This document shows, one piece after another, positions 22,469 to 36,778 of a DNA stretch of 64,000 nucleotides. The position numbers and the translations under genes were made by a program. This DNA is from Oikopleura dioica (Eukaryota > Chordata > Appendicularia > Copelata > Oikopleuridae), in contig OU015568.1 in the NCBI GenBank assembly GCA_907165135.1, forward strand, positions 12,408,501-12,472,500, read 5' to 3'. The number at the start of each line of letters is the position of its first letter. Positions within the stretch are counted from its first letter, which is position 1. The notes beneath the pieces are model-generated. The model was not told the origin of the DNA, did not search any database, and was given only the letters and a program-made list of their open reading frames with translations.

Positions 22469-23698
22469 TTAAGGATCAGCAGCAGATTTGACGGTCAGTT
22501 GATAGCTCACAGACTTGTAGTCTCCGCGTAAAGTTGTTTCTTTCAGCGCTAGAATTGTCTTTTCAATCTCGGAAAAGTCTTCTATCACTCCACAAGCGCA
22601 TTGACCCAAGGATTTCGCACTAAAATCGGTTAAAAAGATACTGACGTAATGGCTCGTTTTTTTTTACTCATAAATGCCAGTAGCGACGGCAAGAGCCGCG
22701 AAATCATTGTCATGCGCGCATTTTACATCTTTGGGCGTATCTCCTATGATCAGAAATTGGGATTCATCCAGCTCGCCAAATTCTGTACGTAGTTTTTTCA
22801 ACGCTTTTGCTACGATTGTCGCTCTTTTTTCTGGTTTTCGAAGGTTTTCGAGGGGTTTCATGATTTTTACGGTGTTCTCTTTAAACCAGTTCCTGTCCAT
22901 ATCATCAGACCCGAATCCGCCGCGAAGAACTCCATTTTCATCTTTGAAAACTTCGACATTCACTCCCGCGTTTGTCAGCTTTACTTCTGCCGTTTCAATC
23001 ATATTTCCTAAAATCAACCACTGCCAACCCTTTGTTGTGTCGATTCTTCACCTGTCAGCAGCGCTAGAATGAAATCCCCTTCCTTGCTGCATCTCTCCAG
23101 CAATTCATTAACATTTGGCAGTATTTTCCACCGCCACCAATTTTCTCTGATTCCATCATGGATCAATTCTCGGTAAACTTTCATGATTTTCTCAATTTCT
23201 TCCGCGCTGTCGTTGTACTCGATCCCGTTTGCGTTGAGGAGATTCTTCCAGATAAGACGATCCGTGCTTCCGGAATAGACGACGCCTTTCTTGTCGATTG
23301 GAACATTGTAAGTTTTAGACATAAGTTGCTGGTGCACATCTCCGGCGGTTGTGTTCTTGATTTGATGGTTCTCTACTTTTTCTCAAAAGGGGGAACTGTA
23401 AATTCTAGTTAGGATAGCGTTTTAGATTCTACGGACATCTGCAGACAATAAAAATATCTGAACCCTGATCATTGGCAGATTTAGACATCAACAAACATCT
23501 ATAGTCACCTGCAGACATCTACAGACATCCGAAAACATCAACGAATTGTTTGACGACATTTTTGGGCAATTTAGGATAACTTAAGAAATCTGGGGACATA
23601 AAAAGACATCTCTTTGTATTATAGCTAAAATAGAACCGAACATAGACAGTGGTTGTAAGAGTTCCATCGATATCGAAAAGCAATACCCGTTTTTTCAT
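22469..23698 (-). CDS. HAD-superfamily hydrolase (phosphoglycolate-phosphatase-like)
   Basis: Exons are about 23654-23698, 23052-23382, 22668-23007 and 22469-22619. Motif I reads LLFDIDGTLTTT, with the nucleophile aspartate. The next exon has VVYSGSTDRLIWKNLL, typical of the cap. Motif II is ILALLTG. Motif IV is FLIIGDTPKDVKCAHDN, with the metal-binding acidic residues. The C-terminal exon ends VKSAADP. Such enzymes dephosphorylate small phosphorylated metabolites; the substrate cannot be named. The first intron (about 270 nt) is unusual because it is largely made of the 10-bp-periodic repeat. Its donor (ACT|GTCTAT) is weak, so the exon 1 end is approximate. Confidence 0.78.
23427..23612. repeat. 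10-bp-periodic repeat, HAD gene intron
   Basis: The plus strand shows GGACATCTGC, AGACATCAAC, AAACATCTAT, AGACATCTAC and AGACATCCGA at 10-base steps, the reverse complement of the GATGTCT unit seen in the EXS introns. It is the longest copy, about 18 degenerate units, and makes up most of the first intron. Confidence 0.7.
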
Positions 23699-25281
23699 TC
23701 TCAAAAAGTTATTATTGCTTCAATATTCTATTTTTTTTTTCTCTAGTCTCAGAACTTTTTCATAGATAAAACAACCGATAACGATTATAAACAGCAAACC
23801 CTTATTTCCAATTGGTAAAACTAGAATTGACCCTCGGGCCATAACGCCTTGACTTCTTCAGTACTAAAGAATGCAGCATACAATTCACACGAAACAGTTA
23901 TTTTTTTTTTGGTAAAACGTATCTTTATTTTGTACGCAGTTATTTTTTGTTTCGCAACAGAAAGGGTTGCCAGAACGGTTTTTTTTCGAAAAAAGAGGGA
24001 AGGGAATATTCTGATTTCCGGAATAAATTTGATGTAGTAGTAGTTCTAGTAACGGTAGTTGGGACTTGATGCTACTATTTATTCATTGTTGTATCTTGTA
24101 TACTGTTTATTCAGTACTATTCAGATGAGTTTCAGTTTCGATGCTTCGACTGATCATCGAAAAGAAAGGGGGATAGAGATGTTTAGTTTTTTTTTTGATG
24201 TTTTTCGGAAACGGGAAAAGAGAATTTTGAATTTTACATAGAAGACAAATAGAAGAAAGAAGTCAATAGCAAAAACAGATTTGGACCGTTTTGGAATGGA
24301 CGTTTTTTGCTATAAAAAGATTTTTTTATAATTGCTCACACAAAATACAACAGAGTCACTCTTAAAGTAGTCGTTTTTAGGCAAAGATAAGTTGATAAAA
24401 TTAGAAGAAGAAACAGCTGTTTATCACAGAAGCACCCCTTCAAGATTTAAACAGTAGGTTTAACCATACTGTATTGCCAAAAATGTGTTTTAGAAATGAA
24501 CTTGGAACTGTCAGGAGGCAAACACAAAATTAAGTTATTAAAAAACATCTTTGGAGTCAGAAAAAAAATGTAAGAAAACGAAATAAGTTTAGTTAGTCAT
24601 CATGTGCTACAGTTATAAAGTTTACTTTTACAGCAGTAGTGTTTTTTCGAAGTATCATTTTTTAGAAAAAATTTTTGTTTTTATAGTTTTGAATTTGAAC
24701 TGAATTCAGCCGAAATTTTGAATAAGTGCCGCTTCTTTAGAATTCACGATGTTTTGCGCTTTCGAAAATCGTGAGAATTCAAGCGCGTACAAGCGTTTTC
24801 GTAGTTTTACTCGAAAATGAATATTTCGCTGATGAAAAAAAGTTATTCCGTGAAAATTAAGTTGGGGAGATTTTTGAAAAATCTCAAAAAGGCACGGAAA
24901 CGTTGGAAAAAGAGCGCAAATGCGGGTGTCGAAAAAACAATGTTCATGCACTTTGAAAGAAAAAAAAATATTTACAAAAGTAGTATTGCCACAATCAGCT
25001 GTAACATGAGAAAAGTGCTAAGTTGATAACGCAGATATTTTAGATCGGGAGCAAGGAAAAAGGGGGAAAACGATGGGCACACGCACACAATGAGAATGAG
25101 TCACCAGGAGCGCTACAGGTTCTTGAGGGACAGAGCAGTTTAGTTTTTTTTTAGTTTTGTTGTTTGAAAAATGCTGGTATCGCACGAAATTGTTGCATTT
25201 TGGACTTTGAATTGAACTTTTAAGAAATGACAAGATAAAAAATGGGATAAAGAAAAGGTACTTTGATCCAGCTTTTAAGTT
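23699..25281. other. 1.6-kb AT-rich intergenic
   Basis: Between the HAD start and the FOXK stop the DNA is AT-rich, with many poly-T and poly-A runs. Part must be FOXK 3' UTR. Short ORFs on both strands (for example 24817-25026) show low-complexity lysine or phenylalanine bias and no family signature. I see no gene, RNA or element with defined ends. Confidence 0.5.
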
Positions 25282-28314
<3,033 letters not shown>

Positions 28315-29010
28315 CTACAGTAACTTCTTACTGGAATTTCAAGTTTGTTTTCTAGCGAGGGGATGAGCACTCAAAACACCTCGTTTCGACCCTCTTTCGC
28401 GCTATAATTAAAGTACCATCCCCAACCTAAACTCCTCTCTTCGCTACACTCTCTGTCTTCGCCCTGAAATCGAGCTTCGCTCCGTCTCGCTTCGCTATAA
28501 TCTCCATTGCATTTTTGCTTCTTTCTTTCTTCGTTTGTTTTCACCTCTAGAATAGAAAAGTCGCTCAACGGGCTGCCGCTCTGGGCGCTGATTGCTTGGT
28601 AATCCCAAGTTTGGGTTAGGTTTTGATTTTAGGAAATTTGGTTTGGTCTTGGATGAGTGTGAATGTGCTGATGGCCGAGATGGCGGAGAGAGACCAGGTT
28701 TTGTTTTGAAAGAGCGCCAATCGATCACGCTGATTGGCCGAGCGAGCACTACGCAATTCAACTTTAGCCAGCCGATTGGACAGCGCCTCCCACCTAACAA
28801 TAAGCTGACGGGCAAGGACGTGCGCAAATTCACAACGAAAACACGAAACGACCAAAAGACTCACTTTTTCAATCTCGAGGACAGAAAATGAGTAGGCGGG
28901 AAGAATAGGAGTCATTGAGTTCATCCGCTGATTGAAGAATTTTCAGACAAACCGAGAAACAGTAATGAAGATAGGCGGATTGGTGGGAAAAAAGTGGAAT
29001 TAATTTGATC
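28315..29010. other. Divergent region FOXK / unrecognised gene
   Basis: About 0.7 kb separates the FOXK start (minus) from the next gene's ATG (plus). The part at 28390-28510 repeats TCTTCGC/TTCGCTATAAT-like words and could be FOXK promoter. ORFs of about 100 codons on both strands overlap at 28592-28924, but neither shows a family signature. Confidence 0.45.
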
Positions 29011-30429
29011 ATGGACTGGTCCCAGATTCATAAATTGTGTGTGTTGTTGCTAGACTGGCTGATTTATAATGGTAAGGGTCGAATTATGAGGTCATTCTTG
29101 TGCAAACCTCGGGTGAGAATGCATTTTTCAAGCTGGAACGTGATGAAGGTCGTTCTTAATACTTTTTAATTTAGTATCTCATGACTAAAATTGAATTTTA
29201 TGATTTTCTGTTGGTTATAATTTTGATTAGTAATTTATTCATCCATTTAGATTACTCTCACGAAGCCGAAAAACTGCTGAAATATTTGGATGAAATCTCC
29301 AGTGGGGTCTTTGTTCCTGAAAATGAAACCCTTTCCCGTCGAGTAGAAAATCTCAGGAGCAAGAATTCCTCTTCAAGAGTTGAGTCATCGGAAGAGCCAT
29401 TTCTCAACTTCCTCGTTTCGATGGGCCCAAGTCCGACGGATGGGAACCTGTTTCTCGGCGAATTCGTCCCGATTCTAGAGGCCCTTTGCAAGTCAACTGC
29501 GAACAAGGGTTAGCGTTGTTTTGGCTTCATTTGCGGTGTAAGCAGCTTTTTGATAGTTGGTGTTTTGATTTTTATGAAAACTCGGGCAAACAAAGACTTA
29601 CAACAGCACTTGTCAATATGCAACGATTGATAGTCCGTAGTTCGGCAAGTCATGTGATTTTCGATTCTGACAAATAATGTTTTTCGAGTCCCATGATGTC
29701 AAAAATTCGAATTCTACCTCAGTTTAAATCACTGTTTGCTTGCCTTATCCATGAATTCCATGAATTCGGGAAGTTGATTTCTCCCTTATTGTGGCAACAA
29801 ATCAACAAATTCGCAAACAAACTAAAAGTTCTAAATTTGAACTTTCCATCTCTGTCTACCACTAGCTGACAAACTGCTTCAGAACTCGGAGAAGAAGCCG
29901 TCGCAAGATCATCGGCAAAAGAAGCGACGAATCTCTTATTGGCAAAAGTGAAAGGCTTCAGCTTCGAAAACTCGAGTCCTCTGGCTGCGCCTAACTTTCA
30001 AAAACTCATCAAGAGGCTCAAGTCGCGACAATTCAGGCCAATTAAAGATCAGAAGAATCCAGACTCGGGGGATGAAACGTTCGCATCCTCCGACTCAATT
30101 TTTCAATCGGAAGAATCAGAAGAGTTTAATTTCTCAAGCATCAGGTGCGTTTCCTTAGCTTTTCAAGATCACTTGAAATTTCTAGTCCGAAAAACTTGTC
30201 GCCTGGAATTGAACCAACGAAAAGAACGGCTGTTACTTATAACAACACGCAGCCATTTGACACAGAAGATGCCGTAGATCAAGCCACGAGCTCATGTGGT
30301 GAGCAACTTCAAAATAGCACAAGCAGCACGAGAAGAGTTTCTCCAGTTTCGCGACTGCTGACGCCACCCGGAAATGCCAAGCGCAGAAAGTCTGCGTCGC
30401 CTAAGTCCCCGTATAAACCCGTCTGCTGA
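29011..30429 (+). CDS. Unrecognised protein with CDK-type phosphosites
   Basis: Four exons join in phase: 29011-29071, 29251-29508, 29883-30144 and 30186-30429. The N-terminus is helical (MDWSQIHKLCVLLLDWLIYN, then HEAEKLLKYLDEISSGVF) and ends in FLGEFVPILEALCKS. The rest is charged and likely disordered. The C-terminus holds SPVSRLLTPPGNAKRRKSAS and SPKSPYKPVC, clustered S/T-P sites next to a basic K/R motif as in nuclear CDK substrates. I do not recognise a family. A nuclear or cell-cycle role is inference from those motifs only. Confidence 0.6.
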
Positions 30430-31329
30430 TCATCGAAATAACTGTTGACACTTCCGCATCTTTAATTAGCCAGTTAGCTCTAGTTTTATTTATTTATTGA
30501 CGCTCAAATGCTCGTTCAACCGAATTCTTGCATCAGTAATCTACGTAGAAAACCTTAGTCAGGAATTAAAAGAGAATTTTCTAAAAAAAAAGCCGCGTGG
30601 CGATGCTGCAAAGCGGCTTCGCAACTAAGACCGCCTCAATCTTATTTTTAGATTCTTTCAAGGTAGCTTCGCGGCTTCATTTAGGAAAGCACGGCTTTTC
30701 ATAAAAGCTCTTAAAAATTCTGACTCGTGTTTTCTACACAGTTCAACCCACCCCAGTCATATCACTACCAGTTTAGCGTCTTCCTTTTTTTCAACTTACT
30801 TATTCACCAAACACTTCAATAATATGCTCAAATGCTGCTTTGAAACAACTAAAAATTTGATTCAAATTTATTCAATGTAGAACTCTGAAATGCAGTAAAA
30901 CAGTTGTGTAGCTAATCACGAGCGAAAGTAGAGAGTGCAGAAAACGTATCATGAAGAAGTAACTTTACATTATTTTTTATCGGGGTTATTTGCGCAGAAA
31001 GACAAGTTGAACAATTTTCGATTTTGAAGTGTGAAGCATAGGAAGGAAGAGCAGAGTTTTTTGGGATTGTGATGGTTCGTTGTTGTTTGAGTCTGAGGTA
31101 TAGATGTGATGGAAGAGTTTCTCGAGCGGGAGGACATTAGTCGAATGTTAGATGGAGGGTCTGGGGCACTAGAAAAAAGTGTGTCATGGTAACGTTCTTG
31201 TCTGTATTTACTGAAACTCCCTCTTCCTGCTGTTGACTCGCTAACAGACAAGTTATGTAACGGACTTTTACGCTTTCCCTAATAGTGAAATAGCGATAAT
31301 CGAAAGATCCTTGTTTTAGCAAAGACGAG
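30430..31329. other. Intergenic
   Basis: This is the 3' flank of two converging genes. A short AGCCGC/GCGGCT-containing imperfect repeat lies at 30590-30710. The ORFs seen (for example 30970-31251 minus) show no family signature or splice support. No RNA gene is seen. Confidence 0.45.
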
Positions 31330-32076
31330 TTATATAAGAATTTGTCCTACCTGGGACAAAGGACAAGAATATACCTGAATGTCAAGGAAAAACTTTACCT
31401 TTTTGCATTGACCATTGATTACGCAACCAGTAACTTCAGCACTACTACCCTTGGTATATCTTTTGTTGTAGCGCATCTTGCAGAAGGTTTCTAAGTCGAG
31501 AGCTAAAAAAATGAACGGTTTCTTGGTTTTGTTGATAATTTTCCTTACTTTTTCTTTGTGCTCTCTGGGCGAGACGGCAAACTAAGCGGTGTTCGAAATC
31601 ATCAAAATACTCGCTGCTGATGGGGACGAGCTGTTTTCGCCCGCCCCAAGTGCGGATGAACTTGAGAACTTCGCCGTTGGATATGCTCATGCACGAGCAA
31701 ATCTCCTTTTCCTCGCCGTACTGATCAACTCTTTCGCTGGGGTTGATCAAGAGAGTCCTTGTTACTCTGAGAAGCTGCGTAGGATCATGTTAGTGGTTCC
31801 CCATTCCTGGAGTGACATTCTTGAGGGAGGTAGTAACCTGTATCGCTGCACTTGGGCCAGTTCCCATCGCAAGAAACAATGTTCTGGTGATATGCGTCCA
31901 TCCATTTTCGAAACGCCTAATAAAAATCACATTGCCAGTCATGTGTTTCAATAACTTACGATTCCACAAGGATTCTGGTAGAAATCCGGGTTGTTCGGAT
32001 AGTGAACCGAGCAAGGATTACTGTGGAAGCGAGCCAATACAGTATTTAGCAGTAGAAGTGGTGGAAAAATCTTCAT
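31330..32076 (-). CDS. Small secreted thyroglobulin type-1-like protein
   Basis: Five exons were placed: 31960-32076, 31807-31916, 31549-31736, 31399-31502 and 31330-31350. The N-terminus MKIFPPLLLLNTVLA is a signal peptide. Then come NPCSVHYPNNPDFYQNPCGI, WPKCSDTGYYLPQECHS and EEKEICSCMSISNGEVL. The CxxxGYYxPxxC...CxCM order matches a thyroglobulin type-1 module (usually CWCV). Further cysteines follow in LDLETFCKMRY and VTGCVINGQCKK. The second intron (31737-31806) is GA-AG in this model (TCCAG|GAATGG); a GT-AG join in phase was not found. Tg1 modules often inhibit cysteine proteases or sit in matrix proteins. Function here is unknown. Confidence 0.6.
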
Positions 32077-32882
32077 TCTTTCTTTTTCTTCTTTATTTTA
32101 TGAGCTCTGTTCGAGTGCTGGAGTTTATAAAATGTCGTGCTCGTCGATATCGGGCGATCAATTTCAATTGTGTTTTGAAAAAATGTCTAAAAAAGTATTA
32201 AGTAATGTCTGGACGAGTTGAAGCGTACTCCTTCCGCTCATGTGACTCGAGAGAGAGAGCATAGGTCGCCAAAGCTTAAGAAAAAAAGGGTACTGACCTT
32301 GGTTGTTGCTGAAAATGAAAATATTGCTCTTTTCACGCGCTTCCAGCGAGATGTGCCACTGCCTCTGGGCCCAATCCTTTCTTATATAGCCCTAGCTGTG
32401 AGATTCTGCAGTTTCGAGACGACAGACAATGCAACTAACACCGATAGCTTGATCGCTTCCCACCAAGTTCTTCTTTTAGGAAAGGCGTGAATAGGAATTT
32501 TCCTTTTTTGCTCTTCTTCGACTTCAACTGATGATTATTTTGACTGGCTCAGTTTTCGCAGACTTTCTTTAGTGAAATTAGCAAAATAGAGTTCTTTCTC
32601 TTTCTTCCAAATTCCAAGAAAAAATTCCGAGTCTGTTACTTGGTGGAGACTTTTCTTTTTGATGTGTGTGTTCGTTTTCTGCTGCGCTCTGCTCAAATTC
32701 GTGGAGACAAATTTGGGAATTGGCGATAATCTCTGAATGCTGGAATTATTTACTCTTTGAATGTCCTGTAATGTGCAAACAAGTTCGACTTCTCTGCGAT
32801 TCTCGTTCCAAAAACATAAAAATAGGCAATTACAGTGACATTCCGTAACAGTAAAAAATCTTTGAAAAAGTGAAAAAATTCT
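32077..32882. other. Intergenic 5' of the Tg1-like gene
   Basis: It should hold the promoter of the secreted-protein gene. A 90-codon plus ORF (32218-32490) has no recognisable family. A plus-strand block at 32560-32720 shows low-complexity T-rich sequence. Nothing else is supported. Confidence 0.4.
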
Positions 32883-32953
32883 GGAGATGCGGGGGATTGA
32901 ACCCCGGGCCTTTCACATGCAAAGCGAACGCTCTACCACTGAGCTACATCCCC
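32883..32953 (-). tRNA. tRNA-Ala (anticodon TGC)
   Basis: Read on the minus strand the 71 nt fold as a full cloverleaf: acceptor GGGGATG with CATCTCC, D-arm GCTC/GAGC with loop AGTGGTA, anticodon stem TTCGC/GTGAA with loop TTTGCAT, variable AGGCC, and T-arm CGGGG/CCCCG with loop TTCAATC. The anticodon is TGC and G3-U70 (here G-T in DNA) is the alanine identity pair. No intron. Confidence 0.95.
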
Positions 32954-33715
32954 GTTGGGGCATGCTCTACCAGAGTGAATTATGAATGTCTCCAAAAAAT
33001 GAAGTTTTTTGACCGATCGTAGCAGTGTTTTCTCTCGAGTGCGCCTTTTGTGTCCCCCGCACTCCCCTTAGGCTCTTTTCCAGCCAATGAGATTGGAGGT
33101 ACTGCTAACCGAAAAACTGGAACACGCGATTCAACACCGGCGATCAGAGATTCTCGGCCTTCCGGAAAATTAGCGCGCGCGCAAGTTAGTTCTGATAAGG
33201 CAAGAAGCCCGCTTGATAACACGCTGAGTTGATACCATTTGGAGATAAGAGGAGTGACTTGCAACGCGCGTGACATCAACTGGATTGACCTTGGCCGACA
33301 GTAATTGTCCTAGGATTTACGCTTCGTCGTGACGTGTTGAGAAGAGAGTCATCAATTTCAGCTTCAAGAATTCAAGTGGGATGCTTTTTCCTTTCCTAAT
33401 GAAGTATTATTTCGATGCCATAACGGAGCAGTTGTTGGTGGAAACAGAAAATTAATTGCGAATCGGATTTATTTATTTATCAAAGAAACTTTCGCTCAAA
33501 TCCATTTGCCGTCCATATTTAGCAGATTTGAGCATCATCCCCTTTTTTGCATAAATTAAAATTCATTCTGTCAATTAGTAGAAAAACTGCCTTTTGCGAA
33601 ACAATATGCTCTCATTGAACTACAGTCAAGAATAAGGTGTATCAATAAATATTTATTTACAGAGACTGGGAGCGAGGAATTTGAATTTAAAAATATACAG
33701 TTTTTTTAGATAATT
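32954..33715. other. Intergenic
   Basis: A stretch at 33000-33290 is GC-richer and has overlapping ORFs on both strands with no family signature. Downstream is AT-rich 3' flank of the jacalin-like gene. No further feature was supported. Confidence 0.4.
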
Positions 33716-34767
33716 TTAAACATTGGTCGTTGCCATCGGTTTTCTCGACGTTCCAAGAATGGGTCGGTTGGTCATGAGACTGCCGCGGAAGGAATTTCGG
33801 GTGGTGAGAATGCTTGGCTGGCCGAGCTTCATTTCTCGAAGATCCATTCTTGGTGGTGGAGGAGGTTTATGAAGAACTTTGATTGAGGAAGAACGGGAGG
33901 AAGCAGTGGCAGGCTTGTGGAAGGATTTCTTGAGTCGGTTTTCGAGGTCGGAGGAGCTCATCGATCTGTTGAGAGAAAGAGAGTCTTCTGAGTGGTAGCC
34001 ACTTCCGGCGCTGGTCCTCGAGGAAATGGTCGAAGTGGGCGAGACGGTTGGGCTGCAATCGGGCGATTTGAAAGCGGAAGTGTACTCGCCCGAAAGCGAG
34101 TGGATTACGTCGCCGAAACTGCCGGACAGGGAGGCGAGATAATAACCGCAGGAAAAGGGTGATTTGATTTCCGGTGCGCGTTTCGAAATGACTCCGTAAG
34201 GACCGAACTTGCGCTTTTCCGTCGTTCGGATGAGAAGGCCGCAGACGTGGTTTTGCCCGATCGCCATGTAGACCGTGATCGAGAGGATCTTCTCGTTGTC
34301 TATGAGCGCCAAATCGTGGGTTTTTACTTCGGTGATGTTGGAGGCGCGGCCATACGTGATGGAGGTGCCGTTGAGGTAGCTAAACACGGTGATTAGGTGG
34401 GTGAATCATCAAATCGTGAAAAAATGGGGGCGTCAAATATTTAGCGACTGGAGTCACTACTTTGGTATGTGAAAAGTCCAAATGGGCATGAGTAGCAAAA
34501 AGGTGCGAAAAGATTTTATTTCTGTCCAAAAATGGGTTAATTTTAACCGGAAATGTCAAAAAATCATGCTCCATTTTGAAATTTGAAATCTTCAGATACC
34601 AATTTTTGTTTTCCAAAAATTACAATAAAGGCTTCTCGTTTGATTTCTTACCTTGGAGTGATGCTACCAAGAGCGGTGTATTTTCCCTGCAATTTGCCGA
34701 TGGTGAATTTTAACCCGGTGATGCAGCCATTGTCGGTTGTTCCTTGAAAAGTATTCTTGACCGACAT
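33716..34767 (-). CDS. Jacalin-like lectin-domain protein
   Basis: Two exons, 34652-34767 and 33716-34379, join in phase across a 272-nt intron. The protein starts MSVKNTFQGTTDNGCITGLK with no signal peptide. RKFGPYGVISKRAPEIKSPF, then GYYLASLSGSFGDVIHSLS, resembles the FGPYG...GFxGxxGxxIDxIG end of a jacalin-type beta-prism lectin. After it comes a serine-rich tail (SPTVSPTSTISSRTSAGSG) with a PPPPPR proline run. Jacalin domains bind sugars or act in protein contacts. The assignment is moderate because the first half is diverged. Confidence 0.6.
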
Positions 34768-35084
34768 CGTTGTTTTCTATTCTTTTGTGATCTCTACTTT
34801 CAACTGTATTTCTCGATAAAAATAGTAGTCGTGGATTTTTTTGTTTTCGCAAGAATTGATAATGATTAAATTTTCCCTGGGCAGGAGTCTTTTTGAAAGA
34901 AAAAAATGCGACGCGGCGCTGGTGGCGCACGAGGGCCACGCCAAGTTCGCAGATGATTTTTTTCATCGCGATTGGCGACACTGTAAAAATGTGATTAGTT
35001 TTACGAAAGATGGATCTTGATTGGGACGATTAATGGCAGCTGCAAGCTGCGAGAAGGGTTGCAGGATGGGGCAGAAGGCCTTAG
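34768..35084. other. 5' flank of the jacalin-like gene
   Basis: AT-rich flank. A minus ORF overlapping 34664-34981 is in another frame of the first exon and is not supported as coding. Probable promoter region only. Confidence 0.4.
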
Positions 35085-35775
35085 ATAACATACCCCCCCC
35101 TAAATTTCCGCGCAATTCGTGGTATTTCGCCCAAGTTTACGTTTCCTAACTTTTCCAAAACCCCCGAAATTTACGCTTCCTCGCGTTTCCCCGCGTTTCC
35201 AAATTTCTTCTCCTAACTTTTCCGCGTGTGCCCAAATTTACTCGCGACCCGCTGAAATGCGCGTCAACGCTTATGATTTCATTAATAGCGCCCAATTAAA
35301 CCAAGGGATTTCAGTCTTTTTTAGGTACTCGAGGCGCCAAAATTGGAATTTTTTCGTGGCTTGGACACATAAAAATCGTACAATTCGAGTAACTTAAAAT
35401 ATTGAGGTCTGGATTTTGCTCCGCAGAAGTCGTTTTCATCTATCGCACTAGCATAACGTTCTATCAAATATTTATAAACTTCACTGTAACAATAAACAAT
35501 AATTTTATCAAAGATAACATAAGATAGGGCTGCCCTATGAGGGAATCTGGCTTTTTATAAAAGATCATCCTTTCTTTGCCTGGAGCGAGCAAAACAAGAC
35601 TTTTGCGCACTCAGAAAGTTAACCGACGAAGCCAATCAGCGCCGCGAGCGTAAATTTGGGCGCACGCAGAAAAGTTAAGCGGCGTAAATTTTGGGGTTTT
35701 TGAACAAATCAGGAAGAGTAAATTACGGAAAATGTACCGAGGAATGCGCGAAAACTTGGGGGTGGGGTATGTTAT
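35085..35775. mobile_element. Imperfect inverted-repeat element, TAACATACCCC ends
   Basis: The left end reads TAACATACCCCCCCC and the right end GGGGTGGGGTATGTTA, its mirror. Inward, the arms share AAATTTACGC, AACTTTTC and CGCGCA words in inverted order over roughly 150-200 bp. No transposase ORF is present. A target duplication could not be fixed. Confidence 0.65.
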
Positions 35776-36661
35776 TCAGATAAGCAGGTAGTGATATGCA
35801 AAAAAGTGCAGAAAGAATCTGATCTTTTGACAGTGCTTGAATTTATTCTGAAAAAATCGTTGACAGTAGGGATTTTTTCTTTTAAAGTCGATCAAAATAA
35901 AGGAATTTCAATGTCGAGGAGTCAATTTGAAAAGAAATGATCTTTCACTTACCGGATGATTGAAATAATAAAGCCGGATACCGCAGATACTCAAGAGGTA
36001 ACAATTTTACGTTTAACAATCCAGGTGAGTGTACTTTGTCATGACAACATTTCCCTTTTTATGTCCTTCACGAATTCGCTCCTGGAATTTTAGGGGCGCG
36101 TTGGCCTTAGTATTTACTCATTTTCCCCTGAACAAAAAAGTCAGCAGAATTGTTTGAAAGCTAATTTACGATCATGTCCTCGTTTGAGCTCGGGTGTCTT
36201 TGAAGACTTATTGTCCATCGTTAAAATTATCCGGCTTATCTCAGTCCGTAAAGAATGATTATAGTTATCCCTGTTTTTTTTTCGCTTGCTCGCTGCATTT
36301 TTTTCTTTCAGGGCGGATCTTTGCGGCGGTAGTTGAAAGTTACAATTTATCTCAGATTTAGCGGTTGTTGCGGGTTCCGCAGGTTTTTATCTTGCTGGAT
36401 CACGTGGACGAAATTTGTGAATAGCAAATAAGATTATCCGAAGCTAGTTTCGTAGTTTCGATCGTGTTTTTTCGATGTTTGACAAGTTGGAATGCAAGAT
36501 TATTTTTTACATATATGCACATGGATTTACTAGCGTGTTCAGGAAGTAAAAACAACGATTTTGTAAATGAGTTCATTCTTAACCTACTACTGACGCCTGG
36601 TTTTGGAAAAGAGCCTTATTTGGGCCTTCCACCAATCAGAAGCCAGCATTATTTTTCGAGG
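35776..36661. other. Accessory intergenic DNA
   Basis: No gene is supported. An ORF at 36464-36760 runs into the foldback and is a by-product. Composition is AT-rich with one short GC-richer patch. Confidence 0.4.
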
Positions 36662-36778
36662 GAGGCGATTTTCTGGCAGTTAGATTTTCTGGCAGTTAGA
36701 CTTTCTGGCAAAGGCGATTTTCTGGCAATGCCAGAAAATCTAATATGCCAGAAAGTCTAACTGCCAGAAAATCGCCTC
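36662..36778. repeat. Foldback of TTTTCTGGCAGTTAGA units, copy 1
   Basis: The left arm repeats GATTTTCTGGCAGTTAGA-like units three to four times. The right arm is their reverse complement (TCTAACTGCCAGAAAATC), giving a nearly perfect palindrome with almost no loop. A longer relative lies at 43619-43767. Degenerate CTGCCAG words also occur near 36990-37020. Confidence 0.85.

Noticed and set aside
24817..25026. Lysine-rich ORF in the 1.6-kb gap upstream of the HAD gene.
   Set aside because: Low-complexity A-rich translation without start context, domain or splice sites.
28592..28924. Overlapping ORFs of about 100 codons on both strands near the FOXK 5' end.
   Set aside because: No domain, no splice support; likely promoter or UTR sequence with chance openness.
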